64,000 bases of DNA from Meloidogyne chitwoodi (lineage: Eukaryota > Nematoda > Chromadorea > Rhabditida > Meloidogynidae). Below the pieces are notes generated by a model, which saw nothing but the letters and a program-made list of their open reading frames with translations, was not told the origin of the DNA and did not search any database. Of the stretch, positions 1 through 12,099 are shown piece by piece. The translations under genes and the position numbers were made by a program. The stretch covers positions 1,178,001 through 1,242,000 of the forward strand of contig JACZZP010000018.1 of NCBI GenBank assembly GCA_015183035.1. Reading direction: 5' to 3'. The stretch's first letter is position 1. Every line of letters begins with the position of its first letter.

Positions 1-1518
1 ATACACAAAAATTATTTTTAATATTTTTTAATCAAAATTATAACTCAAATCCTTTACATTCCTATATATCCCAAACTCTCCCAATTATTCCAATGGGATA
101 AAAAAGAGATTTTAAATAATACAATTAATTAATTATATTAAAAAATATAGTTAATTTTAACTTTTTTTTTAATTAAAAACTTTTGAAAAAATTTAAATTT
201 TGATTTTTTTAAAAAGTTAAAATAATTATATTTCATTCATTAATAATTTATTTATCTACCTATTTATTTAATTGCAAGTTATTTAAACATTCTACTTTGA
301 ATTCGAACTTTTAATGAGTAAAATATATTTAATTAATAAATATTTATTAAAATAATAATTAAAACATCAGTACATTTAATTGTTTGTTTTAATCAATTAA
401 TTCTAAAAAAACAATTTATAACAATGTTTAGGCATTAATTAAAACATAAAAACCAAAGGTTCGAATTTAAAAATAAATACGTGTATTATTTGTTTTTTAA
501 ATGTTTTTAAACATTTTTTTCACTTTATGTGCAATAGCAGAAACTATTTAATTAAATTTATTTTTTGTTGCATTATTTTTATTGTTTTTTAATAAATTAT
601 TATTTTTGTTTATTTTCATTATAAAATACTAAGGTTTTCATAAAAACATTCAGACAAACATTCACAAACATGTATTTTTCCAATGTTTTTTTTTACAATT
701 TTTGGTTTGTTATATATTTTTTTTATTCTTTCAAGGCTGTCTATCTATTTTTGATGTTTTTGTAATAATAAAATATACTAAAAAGGACATTTATTTCTTG
801 TCTAAAAATTGCAGTCAATTAATTAATAATAATTATTATTATTTTACTATGGCAAAAGTTTCCCGCTTTAATTATTTTATTATTATTATTAAGTAGTACC
901 AAAAATTTTTCGCCCACGCGCTTATATTTATTTATTTTTATTCAAGGTCAAGGTATAACAAACAAGGATATATAAATAGTAAAACAATTATCAAATAAAA
1001 ATATTTAAATTTAATGAAACGAAATAAATTTTAAAAAATTCAAGGACTCTATTTTAATAAAATTTTAAATTATAAGTATTTATTAAAAAAAAATTTTTAA
1101 ATTTTAACTGTGTGGTCTTTAATTTGAAAAAAGTTTATTGACGTTGCTTCATAAAAGGAGGAAATAAATTTATCAAAAATAAATTTTTTTCAAAATAATT
1201 ACTAATATAAAAACATATGATTATTAACATAATAATAACCAATAACCACTATATATGAAAAAAATATTTTTTTGTTCAAAGGTTAAATATTTCTTATGAA
1301 AAAGTACAAATTTTGTTTTTCAAATAAATACGAGTTTTTTTATTTAGCGAGTAAAAGTATAAAAAAGTTTTAAATTTAATGATCACTTAAAACTAAAAAG
1401 AAAATATTTTAAATAGAAAAAAATAAATTAAAAATTATTAATCATTTTTATAGTTTTTTAAGCAAAATTGAAAACTCTTTAATTTTAAACCTAAATCCTG
1501 TAGTATAATAATTCCAAG
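1..1518. other. AT-rich intergenic sequence
   Basis: No gene is supported here. The sequence is extremely AT-rich with long A and T runs. A short open frame near 702-896 is low-complexity (Phe, Ile, Tyr and Asn from T and A runs) and resembles no family. The MSP duplication unit begins at about 1519. Confidence 0.6.
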
Positions 1519-1762
1519 GAGAACATTCAATAAAAATTCAAGCTCAACTAAAAATTCCTTAAGAAAACATAAACAATAACAAAACACTCAATAATAATTA
1601 TTTATTTATTACAATACAAAAATATACATAATATCACACAAGAAAATAGGGACAATGAGAATCACAATACAAGAAATATTAGGGGGAATTATTACATAAT
1701 ACAATTATATATTTATGAGAGGGGATATCCTATCACTGGCATCATCTTCATCTGACTGCCGC

Positions 1763-2196
1763 TTACATGTTGTACTCGATTGGAAGGTTCTTTCGGCGCA
1801 CCATCCCGTCTCCCTGGAACCACTCACGGCGGAATTGCTTGGCTGCTCCCTCCGGTGTGTTGGTCCATTCGACAGTGACACGATCGTTGTTGGTCGCTTC
1901 CGCAGCAGGATCAAAGGCGTCACAAGAGATGGCGATGTTGATGGCCTCCTTCGGGTCGAGAACACCATTTGGCGGGTCCATGTTCAGACGGCGAGGATTG
2001 GTAGTCTTGAAGGCGAAACCGATACGATGACCACCAGAGTTGATGACCTTTAATTTAAAAAATTAGTTGTTATTAAGTAGAAAATAAATTAAAATTTAAC
2101 CTTCATATAGTAGGTATGCTTGTCATCGAACGGAGCGTTGAAGATCACCTTCACGGCTGGTAGAGTCGTGATGTCGCCGGGTGGAACAGATGCCAT
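1763..2196 (-). CDS. msp: Major sperm protein (MSP), copy 1
   Basis: This encodes MSP, the small cytoskeletal protein that polymerises to drive amoeboid movement of nematode sperm and also acts as an oocyte-maturation signal. It has two exons: 2101-2196 (32 codons) and 1763-2047 (94 codons plus stop). A 53-bp GT-AG intron at 2048-2100 separates them. The product is 126 residues, the usual family length. It starts MASVPPGDI and ends LPIEYNM, and has the immunoglobulin-like MSP fold throughout. The coding sequence is far richer in G+C than the surroundings, as expected for a highly expressed gene. It is transcribed away from copy 2, with 198 bp between the two start codons. The protein is identical to the other three copies in the window; the differences seen are synonymous (for example a Phe codon near 1914). 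Confidence 0.97.
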
Positions 2197-2394
2197 CTTT
2201 TAGAACGGTTGTTTTGTTGATATTGTTGTGTAGAGGTAGTAGAAAGCTGGTTGATGATTAGTGAGTATTCGATCAAGTTTTTATACCAAAAAGTTCAAGA
2301 ATAAATATAACTATAAAAACTTGCTAAAATGTTCATTCATCATCAAACAGCTTTCTTCAACTCCAATCAACAAACAACATCAAAACAACTCCAA
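2197..2394. promoter_or_regulatory. Bidirectional MSP promoter, left pair
   Basis: These 198 bp separate two divergent MSP start codons. A TATA-type motif TATAAAAACTTG occurs on each strand: 2312-2323 for the plus gene and, reverse-complemented, 2274-2285 for the minus gene. Each lies about 80-90 bp upstream of its ATG. Only 26 bp separate the two motifs, so both promoters are back to back. Motif similarity and spacing are seen directly; sperm-line activity is inferred from MSP biology. Confidence 0.7.
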
Positions 2395-2828
2395 ATGGCA
2401 TCTGTTCCACCCGGCGACATCACGACTTTGCCAGCCGTGAAGGTGATCTTCAACGCTCCGTTCGATGACAAGCATACCTACTATATGAAGGTTATATTTT
2501 AATTTATTTTCTACTTAATAACAACTAATTTTTTAAATTAAAGGTCATCAACTCTGGTGGTCATCGTATCGGTTTCGCCTTCAAGACTACCAATCCTCGC
2601 CGTCTGAACATGGACCCGCCAAATGGTGTTCTCGACCCGAAGGAGGCCATCAACATCGCCATCTCTTGTGACGCCTTCGATCCTGCTGCGGAAGCGACCA
2701 ACAACGATCGTGTCACTGTCGAATGGACCAACACACCGGAGGGAGCAGCCAAGCAATTCCGCCGCGAGTGGTTCCAGGGAGACGGGATGGTGCGCCGAAA
2801 GAACCTTCCAATCGAGTACAACATGTAA
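2395..2828 (+). CDS. msp: Major sperm protein (MSP), copy 2
   Basis: Second gene of the left divergent pair. Exon 1 is 2395-2490 and exon 2 is 2544-2828, with a 53-bp intron at 2491-2543 in the same position as in copy 1. The protein has 126 residues and is identical to copy 1. Exons and 3' flank closely match copy 1, but the 5' leader differs, so the homology between the two arms starts at about the ATG. An AATAAA-type signal lies downstream near 2980-2990, fitting a 3' UTR of about 150-170 nt. The role is the same: sperm motility cytoskeleton. Confidence 0.97.
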
Positions 2829-3309
2829 GCGGCAGTCAGATGAAGATGATGCCAGTGATAGGATATCCCCTCTCATAAATATATAATTGTATTATGTAAT
2901 AATTCCCCCTAATATTTCTTGTATTGTGATTCTCATTGTCCCTATTTTCTTGTGTGATATTATGTAAATATTTTTGTATTGTAATAAATAAATAATTATT
3001 ATTGAGTTGGTCTTATTGTTTATGTTTTCTTAGTTTTGAGTTTGTTGAGTTTTTTATGCTAAGATTGTTTTTGTTTTTCTTTCCAATGAGTCTTTTTGAT
3101 CTAGAAGTTTTTCAGTCTGATAGTTTCTTTAGGTTCTACTATTTAATTATTTTAATTATCTAATGGTATTTTTCTACTGGGAATAGAACTAACATAAGAC
3201 AATTACAAGGCATGAGATATTTTAGAGGTATAAATGGGTTAATTTAGAAATTTTGTCTATAAAATATATTAATGAACAAATAAAAAAATTTAAAAATATT
3301 AAATTTAAA

Positions 3310-6300
3310 TTAAAAATTATTTTCAACACAAATTCCAATTTGTTTATCTAATCTAAACCCAAAACAACAAATTTGATGACATTCCTCCTGAATTATTCTA
3401 TGATTTTGGCAACGAATTCCTTTTAAAAGTGAGAGAAGGCCATGGCATTCGCCCTCCTCCGAGATTGGTTTGGAACAGAGCCCTAAAAAAGAATAAATTT
3501 AAAATTATTTGTTCATTGGTACAAATTAATTTAAAAAAATACCGGGACATGGTTCACGTGAGCATACTTGCGTCTCTGTGTCAGCGCCCCTGAAAACTTT
3601 ATTTTAAAAAATAATTTAATAAATATTTATAAAAAATGTTCTTTTAAATATTTAACAGCAAATATTTTTAAATAAAAATTTTCACGTCAAAAAAAAAAGA
3701 ATTAAATTAAATTAAAGAAATATTTTTTATGTTAAGTTTAAATAATTAATTTAATTAAAGAATAATAATTTAATAATTATTTTTAAAATTATTTAATAGA
3801 GAAAGAGTATATACTTAAATTAAAATATAAGATAAGTATTCTCTATTTAATAATATAAAAAAAATTAAAAATTAATTATAACTCCCCCCTCCCGTTAAAA
3901 AATCACAGCAAAAAAACCAACAGGCAAATAAATTCTTTTTCTTCTTTTTTATTTTCTTCATTATTATTTGTATTATTATTTATAATACATTTTCTACTTC
4001 TTCTTTTTAAGCCACAAGCACCACAAGTAGCACTACATTCTGTCCAATCCCCCCACTCACTCCATTGTTGGCCATTTCCTGAAGGATATATTGACCTAAC
4101 TTTTGCTTGAAAACCACGTCCACCACGATAAAATGAACGAAAAAGAACAAGTAAATCATTAGTAGATGAATGAATTGGGTAAATAGGTGTTCCATAACAA
4201 CAATATCTTTTTAATATAATTAGATATTAATTTTAATTAATTTAAATTAATTAATTTAAATTACCGCATTCCAGTATTTGCAAAATCAGTACTATTTCTT
4301 ATTTCAACATAATCCATACAAAGAGAATGCCGAACCTTTTAATTATATTATAATTTAATAAAAATAAAAAAATACCTTAATAAAATTAATTTGTTTATAC
4401 AAACTGTCCCCAACCTTGCAATACCTTTCAAACCAAATATTTTTTTTAAATAAAATAATAATAATTATTTTTAAATAAACTTACATTTCAAATTCACCAA
4501 AAAATTGGCTTAAAAATGAATTAATTATTTATTTAAATTAATAAATTAATTTACAATTGTACTTTCTGTCCAGGAGGAGAAATTAAAAGCCAAGAACATT
4601 CTTGCCCTTCTTTAAATTCTCCTGGATAATTTGGACTAGATATTTTAGTCCAATTATTTCCAACTTCAATACGTCCTCCACATTCTGCTCCATAGCCTGG
4701 CATTACCTTTTTTAATTTTAATTTTTTTAAATAATATTTTTAAATAAAACCTTTTCACATATTGCACCAGTAAATCCATCTGGACAACGACAACTTTTTT
4801 TTAAAAATAAATAAAATAATTTATACATTTATTTAAATTAAATAAAAATATATTAAAATATTATTTGAAGTAATTAATTAAATATATTTATTTAATTAAT
4901 TACCGTTCACAATGTCTAGGATCTGTATAACCTCCTTTATTTAAACAAATAATTAATTAATTTATTATAATTTAATTTTATCAAACCTCTTTGACAAGGG
5001 AGTTGTTTTGGACAAACTTCACGGCAATAAATTTCTAAATAAAATATTTTAATTATTTTTAATTTATTTATTTAACCATTCATTAAACGAATATCATTAA
5101 AACTAAGTTGATCTCTTTGCCCTATAGTTCTTTGATAATCAGAAATAAATGTTCCAATAGTAAATAAATCATCTAATTTAGCAAAGGCTTTAGATCTATA
5201 ATGCATTATACTTCCATAATCATAAGGTACTCCAGAATTATCAACATCAGAAGGCTTTTTTTAATAAATTAATTTAAAAAATAAAAAAAAGAAAATAACC
5301 TGTTCTTTAAGAAATTGACCTTAAAATTAAATTAAAATTAATTTAATTAATTAAAAACCTTTACTATCTCTATCAATATTATCCCATTGTACTTGTACCC
5401 ATAAATCTCTATCTGGTCTACTTTGTTCATGCCAAAAACCTAAAGCATGGGCAACTTCATGTGCAATAACTCCCAACTAATTAAATAAAAATATAATTAA
5501 ATTTTTGAAAGGAAAGAATTTAAATATATATTTATTAGAATTAAAGATTATTCTCTTTTTAAATTATTTATTTTTAAATTAAAAATAAATAAATAAATAA
5601 TACCCTAATACATTCTGGTGCTAAAGAAACAAATTGAGGTTCACCCAATGGATGCCTTTTAAATAAATTAATAATATTTATTTAAATTAATTTAAAAAAG
5701 AAAAAACCTTCCAACATTAGAAGCACAACCATCAACATCAGTAAATACAATTCTAGAACCTTTTGGTTCATCATCTTTTCTTTCAAAATCTAAGCAAGTA
5801 ATATTATGCCAATGTTCTAATGCTAATTCTATTACTCTTTGTTCTCTTAATGCTTTTTTTAAATTAATTAATTAAAATTAATATTTAATTACTATGTGAT
5901 CCATCAAAACTATAAATTATCGGCTTTTTTGAATCCCAGCGTCGAATCTTTTTTTTTTAATTAAAATATATTTAATTAAATTAATTTAATATATTTATCT
6001 AAATTTAAAAAAAATATTTTTTTCTCCTTTTTCCAAGAATTCCCCTCCCTAATAATATTTATTTAAAAATTATTTTTTCCTTTTTCTTATAAATAATTCC
6101 CTCCGTGTCCAGACATTTCGTCGACAGAAATTTGCACGACATTTCGTCCCAACGGCAAAAAATCGTGGGCTCGGGAACGAAATGTAGTTTTTTTGCCTTA
6201 GAGGCGAAATGTCGTGCAATTTTGTTCGACGAAATGTACAGGTCCCATCCCTCAAATTAAATTATTTAAAATTAAAAAAACTTACATCAGAACCAATAAA

Positions 6301-7270
6301 TTTTCTTTTAATTCTTTTATTTTTATTATTTATTTTATTTTTATTAATATTTTCAATTATTTTTTCTAATTGAAATTCATTTAAAATAATATCTCCTTCA
6401 AAATGTTTTCCTTTTTCTTCTGGCCATTCTTCTTCTTTTAATTTTAATTTATTATTATTATTATCATTATTCATTCTTCTTTCTTTCCAATATTTTAATT
6501 CTAATAATATTTGTTCTTCTTTTGTCTTAAAATTTTAAAAAATTAAAATATTATTTTATTTTTTACCAAATTATTTTTTGTTGTTTGTTGATTATTATTT
6601 ATTATTAATTTTGTAGAATTTTTAATATTATTATTTTCATTGTTAATTATTAATTTATTATTATTATTATTATTATTTTCTTCCAAGAGATTACTAATTC
6701 TTAATTTAAAAAAAATATTTATTTAAAATAAAAGTAAATTTTATATTTTTTTATTTTATTAATAAAATTTAAAAAAAATTCCTTTTTAATATTTTTATTT
6801 AATTTAAAATAATTTACTTAATTAATTCTTTATTATTATTTCCCCATTTAATTGCTTTATTATGCCATTTATTTTTCCATTCAAAATTATTATTTAAATT
6901 AATTTCTCTTTTTTTTCTTTTTCCTTCTTCAATTTTAATAATTTCTTTTAATTCTTTTTCTTCTTCTTCTTCAATATTATCACTTTCATTGGGTAAATAT
7001 TCATCATTAAGAATAACTCTATTATTACGAATTATTGCTTCAATTAATAATGAAAATAATAATAAAAATAAACAAAAAGACCTTTTTTTAAAAATAAAAT
7101 TAATTAATTAATATTTAATTTTAAATTAATTAATTTTAAATTATTTTAATCAAAAAGGGGGCATATAAAAATGCCTGATTTTTTAATTAAGAAATTAAAT
7201 AAATAGAAAATAAATAAAACTTTTTTTTTTAATATTTTTTTTAAATTTACCTGCATAATGTATTTCTCAT
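3310..7270 (-). CDS. Astacin zinc metalloprotease with EGF, CUB and TSP1 domains (NAS type)
   Basis: Secreted astacin (M12A) endopeptidase; nematode NAS enzymes of this layout act in moulting and cuticle remodelling. Twenty exons join in frame (2148 nt, 715 aa): 7251-7270, 6818-7081, 6567-6699, 6286-6525, 5893-5947, 5708-5852, 5604-5655, 5359-5476, 5300-5319, 5077-5254, 4987-5034, 4904-4934, 4751-4793, 4555-4706, 4485-4508, 4376-4424, 4265-4335, 3922-4206, 3543-3589, 3310-3482. Order of parts: signal peptide (MRNTLC then a Leu/Phe run); an Asn-rich propeptide with basic sites KRKKR and RIKRK; catalytic domain with zinc motif [11 protein letters not shown] and Met-turn SIMHY; EGF-like segment; CUB; one TSP1 repeat beginning [15 protein letters not shown]; and a Cys-rich tail. 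One exon is only 20 bp. An inverted-repeat element sits in the intron just before the catalytic domain. Assignment to a particular nas gene is not possible by eye. Confidence 0.93.
6099..6253. mobile_element. Inverted-repeat element in an astacin intron
   Basis: Two imperfect arms of about 65 bp (6099-6162 and 6188-6253) are reverse complements around a short spacer. Both carry repeats of the motif GACATTTCG. The element lies wholly in the 6526-5948 side of the gene, in the intron between 5947 and 6286, and is richer in G+C than its surroundings. It looks like a small non-autonomous DNA element (MITE-like). No target duplication is clear. Confidence 0.6.
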
Positions 7271-8574
7271 TGACTTTACTGGACAATAAAAATAAATAAT
7301 AATTTAATATTTAATTAATAATCTTCTTAATTTCGGCAAAGAATAAAATTGTTTTTTAATTTAATTTTTGCTGAAAATCTAAGCCGGTTTTTGAAGGGGG
7401 ATATTTTCTTTTTTTTTAATGTTAACCCTATTGTCAAAATAATTAATTATTTATTTATATTAAAAAAAGAAGATAAAGGTAAAATAAAAATAATTAATAT
7501 ATTTTTAATAATTCTTTAAACTTTTTTAAAAAAAAAGTTTATTTTGGGGAATTAATTTCTTAAATAAATGAGGGGATTTATTTTTCTAAAAAGAAGATAT
7601 ATTTATTTATTTAAAAGAAAAAAGAGTAAAAAGTTATTGGGGAAAAGATGATTTTTTTAAATTATTTTAAATAATATTTTAACAAAAATTAAAATTAAAA
7701 AATTAACTTTTTACCCAAAATTTAATCAATTTTTATTTTTTACCCTTAAATATATTCTCTCTCTTTTTCTATAAAAGGGAAGTAATAAACGAAGAAAATT
7801 AGTTTTTTTTTCTCCTTAAAAAATTAACGAAGAAGAAAAGTGGTTCTGCCATGTCTCTTCTCTTTTATTATTAAAAACTGTTCGAAAAATTAAAAAAAAC
7901 TTTTTGGTTACACTTAAATATTATTTATTTTTTTTAATATTTATTTTTTTAGGTCAATTTACTTAAATAATTTTTATTAAATAAAAAAATAAATAAAAAA
8001 CTTGCAAAATCTGACATGATATTTTATTTAAAAAATAAATAAATATATTTTAAAGTCTTTTATTTTTCCTCTTTTATGTGACCATCGGTCAATCGACCAA
8101 TAAATTGACGGTCATTTTCAGTAAAAAAGATTGATTATTTATATATTGAGGGAAAATATAAAAAATTTTTTCTTTTATTTTTCACGCAAAAATAAAATAA
8201 AAAGAGATTATATAAATATATGAGAATTAGTGAAAAAAAGATAAAAATAAATTAATTAAATTTTTTAAAGACTTTTAACCATTAAAATATGTTTTTATTT
8301 TAATTAAGTTTAGATTTAATCAAATATTATTTATTTATTTGAAAGGCATTATTTTTGTTTATTTAATTAATTATTCCTTAAAAAATTAAAAAAAAACATT
8401 AATTAAACTTTTAAAAAATTTAATCTCAAAATTTAAATAAAAATAAATTAAAAAACTTTAAGAGATTAATTTAAAATAAATAAATATAAAATACTACTAT
8501 AATGCACGTTTACAAAGGCTGATGAAAATCTCTAAAAAAGAGAAAATTAAAAATAAATAATTTTTTAAAATAAT
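7271..8574. other. Intergenic region between two minus-strand genes
   Basis: It holds the 5' flank of the astacin gene and the 3' flank of the nucleoredoxin gene. It is very AT-rich with simple T and A runs and a CT-rich patch near 7755-7775. No coding exon, RNA gene or inverted repeat stands out. Confidence 0.5.
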
Positions 8575-10791
8575 TTAAGTATTTGTTATTTCTGAATTAT
8601 TTAAAAGTTGTTCAAGCATTTCTGTTGGAATTCCAGCAACTGTACGACTCTTTAAAAATATTAAAAAGTTATAAAATTATTTTTAAATATTTTCTATTAT
8701 TTAATAATAAAATAAACATTTTAAAAAACCTGTATTTTTTTGTTGTTCTGTGGTATAGAAATAACTTTAGCTTTTCCATTTCTATATTCCTCAACAAATT
8801 CACGAAGAACATCTTCACTAACATCAGGTTTGTCACAAATAGCTAAAACTCCAGCAAGAACATCACAAATAAGCAAAAGAGGAAGGTCAGCATTTTCTAG
8901 ACCAAGATTTTCTAAAACCTAAAAATAAATAAAAATAAATTTACTTAAAATTTTATATAATTACATCATCACAAATTGGATCCTCGCCAGTATAAAAAAT
9001 TTGTAAAGGATCAATTCCAAATGAAGAAACATTTTCTGAACTAATTGAACTTTAAAAAAACATTTTTTTAAATAAATTTTAATAAAAAAATATTAAACAT
9101 TAAATCCCCTTTAGAAGTATTTTTTGAATCATTTTGTTGTTCTTCTTTTTGTTCTTCTAACAATAATAAATCAGAAACACAAGTAGTTAACAATTGAATA
9201 GAAAATTCAGTGTCTTCTGGTGAACCATCTAAAAATAATATTATTGAAATAAATAAATAAGACTTTATATTCACTAAAAACTTTTATTTAAAACAAATAA
9301 TTATCTTATAAATATATATTAATGGCATAAGTAAATAAAATATAATGAAATTGCCAAGAAGTCAAAGGAGAGTTTCCTTAAATTTTTAATAAATTAAATA
9401 ATTACCAGTAAATAAAATTAAAGAAGTCATTTCAGAAAGACGATGGACTGTATGTTCAGTCAATTCATACAAAGGTTTTCTTTTCCATGGATATCCTTGA
9501 GGATCAGAAAGTAACACATTTCTTCCATTACGTGAAATTAATGATAAATCTTCGTCCAAAAGTAAAAATGTTGGAATTCCTTTAAAAATAAAAGATATAT
9601 ATTTTTAGCCTAATTAATAAAAAATAAAATAAAGGTGAATAAATTTAGCCCAAAATATTAATTTAAAAAAAACCTTGAACATCAAAAGTATTAGCCAAAG
9701 GTTTTTCAGATCCATAAGGTAAAGAAAGCCAAGGCATTCTTCCAAAATGTTCTTTAAAAGAATCCTCAGAACGATCATAAGAACAAAAAATAATTTCAAA
9801 AGAAGAATGTTGTTCTTTAATTTTTGGATATATTTCTGCTAATTGTTTAAACATTTGTTTACTAGGTGGACACTAAAAAAAATAAATTTATAAAAGTATT
9901 TAAAAGCAATTAAAACATTTAAAAAATACCCATTTAGCTCCAAAAAAGAGTCCTTTAACTCCATCACCAATTTTATCAAATTCTACACTTTCAAAAGATC
10001 CATTAGTGCTATTTTTCAACAAACTCCCTCTTTTTAAAAGTTCAATTGGATGGGTAAATTGCCAAGGAAAATTTTCACAATTTTGATCATTAATTAAAGA
10101 AGTATAAGCCTGTGAAATTATTTTAAGTTCAGAACAGTCAAGTATAAAAAGTGAAGGAGCAGTTACAAAATTAAGTGCTCTCAAAAGACGAGACTGTTAA
10201 AAATAAATAATTATATAATAATTAAAAATAATCACATTTAATATATTTCTAATATATCAAAAAACATCAAAAAAAACATTAATTCTAATAAATAATAAAA
10301 TTCCAAAAAACCTTGTATACATAATTTTGCGTTGAAAATAAAAAAAGTTCAGAAAAATCAATTGGAAGATTTCCTTCATTTAATATAAATTCAACATCAA
10401 TAACAATTACTTTTATATCTGTAAAGGTAACGGAAACATTTTCAGTGCTCGATTTTTTTCCAATACCAAAAAGTCGTTTTAATTTAGCTGGAGAACTTTT
10501 TAAAATAAAATAAAAAATAATTTTATTTAAAAAAATAAAATTTCCCAACCTTTTAGAAATCTTCTTTTTTACATCTTTTTTTCTGATTGTAAAAAGTCGT
10601 TGTAATGCTTGTAAAAATAAAGGATTTGGAGGTGTAAAACTGCTAAAAACATAAAAGAGTAAATAATTGCATGATCTAATTAATTCTCCAATTGTAAATG
10701 TTTCTTGTTTTATTTGATTTGAATCAGCAACATTTTTGGAAAATGGAAGTTTTACAACAAGAGAATGTTCAAAAGAAGAAATATTAAACAT
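8575..10791 (-). CDS. nxn: Nucleoredoxin-like protein (thioredoxin fold)
   Basis: Multi-exon gene, ATG at 10791, stop at 8575-8577. The recognisable core reads KIKEQHSSFEIIFCSYDRSE, then MPWLSLPY, then GIPTFLLLDED, then YPWKRKPLYEL, matching in order the second thioredoxin-like domain and C-terminal part of animal nucleoredoxins. Nucleoredoxins are cytosolic or nuclear oxidoreductases that act on signalling proteins. The active site, split by an intron (9855 region), reads AKW then CPPSK. The family normally has WCPPC, so the second cysteine is serine here. The N-terminal thioredoxin-like region (MFNISSFEHSLVV onwards) is divergent. The C-terminal region (LENADLPLLLICDV) is conserved in type. 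Some internal exon borders between 9060 and 9600 are uncertain. Confidence 0.82.
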
Positions 10792-11001
10792 GATTACATA
10801 TATTGTTTATCTAAATAAAATAGATTTAATTATTTAAAATTTATAAGATTATGTAAAGTGAACATGTCAATTCTGGCCATGACCATTTTGTCCAATATAT
10901 AAAATGGCATTTAGTCTAAAATCCAGGTTGTGTCATTTCAGTACCGCCAAACAATTTTGTGAATTATTTATTATTTATTCATCTATTCCTAAACATTTTT
11001 G

Positions 11002-11538
11002 ATGAATAATTTAGATCAAGTGGTACCTGATCAACTTGATGAGCGTTCATTAGAAGTACGCAGTCATCTTCTCACTGTATGGCAAAAGTTGTGGGACAAT
11101 GAACCTGAATGTTTGCCCTTCCGCCTACCTGTTGATCCAATGCAGTTAAATATTCCAGTTTGTTTTTTTATAATTTGTTAAAAATTTAAATATAAATTTT
11201 AGGACTACTTTGATATTATTAAAAATCCTATGGATCTTAAAACAATAAGGGATGGTTTGGATCAAGGAAAATACAAGAATCCATTTGATTTCTGTGACCA
11301 CATGTGGTTAATGTTTGAAAATGCTTGGCTTTACAATCGTAAAAATACAAAGGTTTATATAAATTTTTAAAAATATATTTTAATAAATTTAATTTTTAGA
11401 TTCATAGATGGTGTACTCGTTTAAGTGAAATTTTTATTGAAGAAATAAATCCTGTAATGCGTCAATTGGGCTATTATTCAAAGTATGATTTTAATTTTTT
11501 TGTTTTTATTTTTTATTAGTTGGATACAAAAAAAATAA
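11002..11538 (+). CDS. Bromodomain-only mini-CBP (truncated tandem duplicate)
   Basis: Four exons, 11002-11157, 11203-11352, 11400-11482 and 11520-11538, join in frame to a 135-aa product. It starts MNNLDQVVPDQLDERSLE, nearly the same as the first residues of the CBP gene at 12100. It then jumps straight into the CBP bromodomain (SHLLTVWQKLWDNEPEC ... [13 protein letters not shown] ... [11 protein letters not shown]) and ends with a few residues from the start of CBP exon 8, closing at TAA. The TAZ1, KIX, HAT, ZZ and TAZ2 regions are gone. Its 3' flank matches the 3' flank of full-length CBP. It could encode a free acetyl-lysine reader or be a pseudogene; the frame and splice sites are intact. 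Confidence 0.75.
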
Positions 11539-12099
11539 AACTGGTTAACTCAGGGAATATGCTAAAGAACATTTAATTTTGGTGAACATGATGTGATGCT
11601 AATAAACCTCTACTTTTCTACAACCTCAACACAAAAATTTTTCAATGTTTTAAAATTTAAATTTTACACAAGATAATTTGTTTTTGATAAATTGAAAATT
11701 TAATTCTCTTATTTAAAATTTTTTTAAATAAATTTTTCTTTTAATTGGAATACTTATATTATTATTAACTATGTTATAATTTACATTTAACTTAAAATAT
11801 GAATAGATAACTATCTTTTTCAATTAGGATAATTTTTTAAATTTTTAACTATTTATGAAATTTTGTGCAACAATTTCTGATAAGAAGCTAAATTCTCATA
11901 GGTGGCGGGGCGAATATCAATGGTTTTTTTGTTTGACAGAGTCGTTTAATGTCCTTTTAACCGCCTTTTTGCTCCTCAAAGTCATGTCCCACCTTTCGGT
12001 AGAAGACTTCAAACCTAGTTTTTTTCAAAATTTCGATTTATAGTCGTGCCACTTAAATTAGGTGTTGAATTATTATTCATTTATTCATACACATTTTAA
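11539..12099. repeat. Duplicated CBP 3' flank and 5' leader
   Basis: About 11565-12010 is a diverged copy of the sequence following the full CBP gene (about 16165-16590). Shared stretches include the AATAAACCTC region, TTTAAATTTTACACAA, and ATTTCTGATAA-AGAAGCTAAAT. This shows that the duplication unit ran from the 5' leader past the 3' UTR. The last bases before 12100 are the leader of the full CBP gene, similar to that before 11002. Confidence 0.75.

Larger units (their letters stand above)
1519..3082. repeat. Inverted-duplication unit, left copy (divergent MSP pair)
   Basis: This block of about 1.56 kb reappears in reverse orientation at about 22972-24530. The match starts near GAGAACATTC at 1519, continues through both MSP genes and the shared promoter, and ends in the T-rich stretch near 3082. 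Each block is also internally palindromic, because its two MSP genes point outwards and share coding, intron and 3' sequence. The orientation of the copy is shown by the gene-specific 5' leaders: the leader of the minus gene here matches the leader of the plus gene on the right, and vice versa. Confidence 0.9.

Noticed and set aside
702..896. 64-aa open frame
   Set aside because: Low-complexity Phe/Tyr/Asn/Ile composition from T and A runs; no family resemblance or splice context.
1705..2053. Other open frames of 87-112 aa overlapping the MSP genes on both strands (also at 2538-2886, 23167-23515 and 23996-24344)
   Set aside because: They are shadow frames of the GC-rich MSP exons; they repeat in all four copies only because the DNA is copied.
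6070..6255. 61-aa minus-strand open frame rich in Arg and Phe
   Set aside because: Covers the intronic inverted repeat of the astacin gene and interrupts the supported splice model.
10999..11001. Start of the mini-CBP at 10999
   Set aside because: That codon is TTG; the ATG is at 11002 and aligns with the CBP start at 12100.
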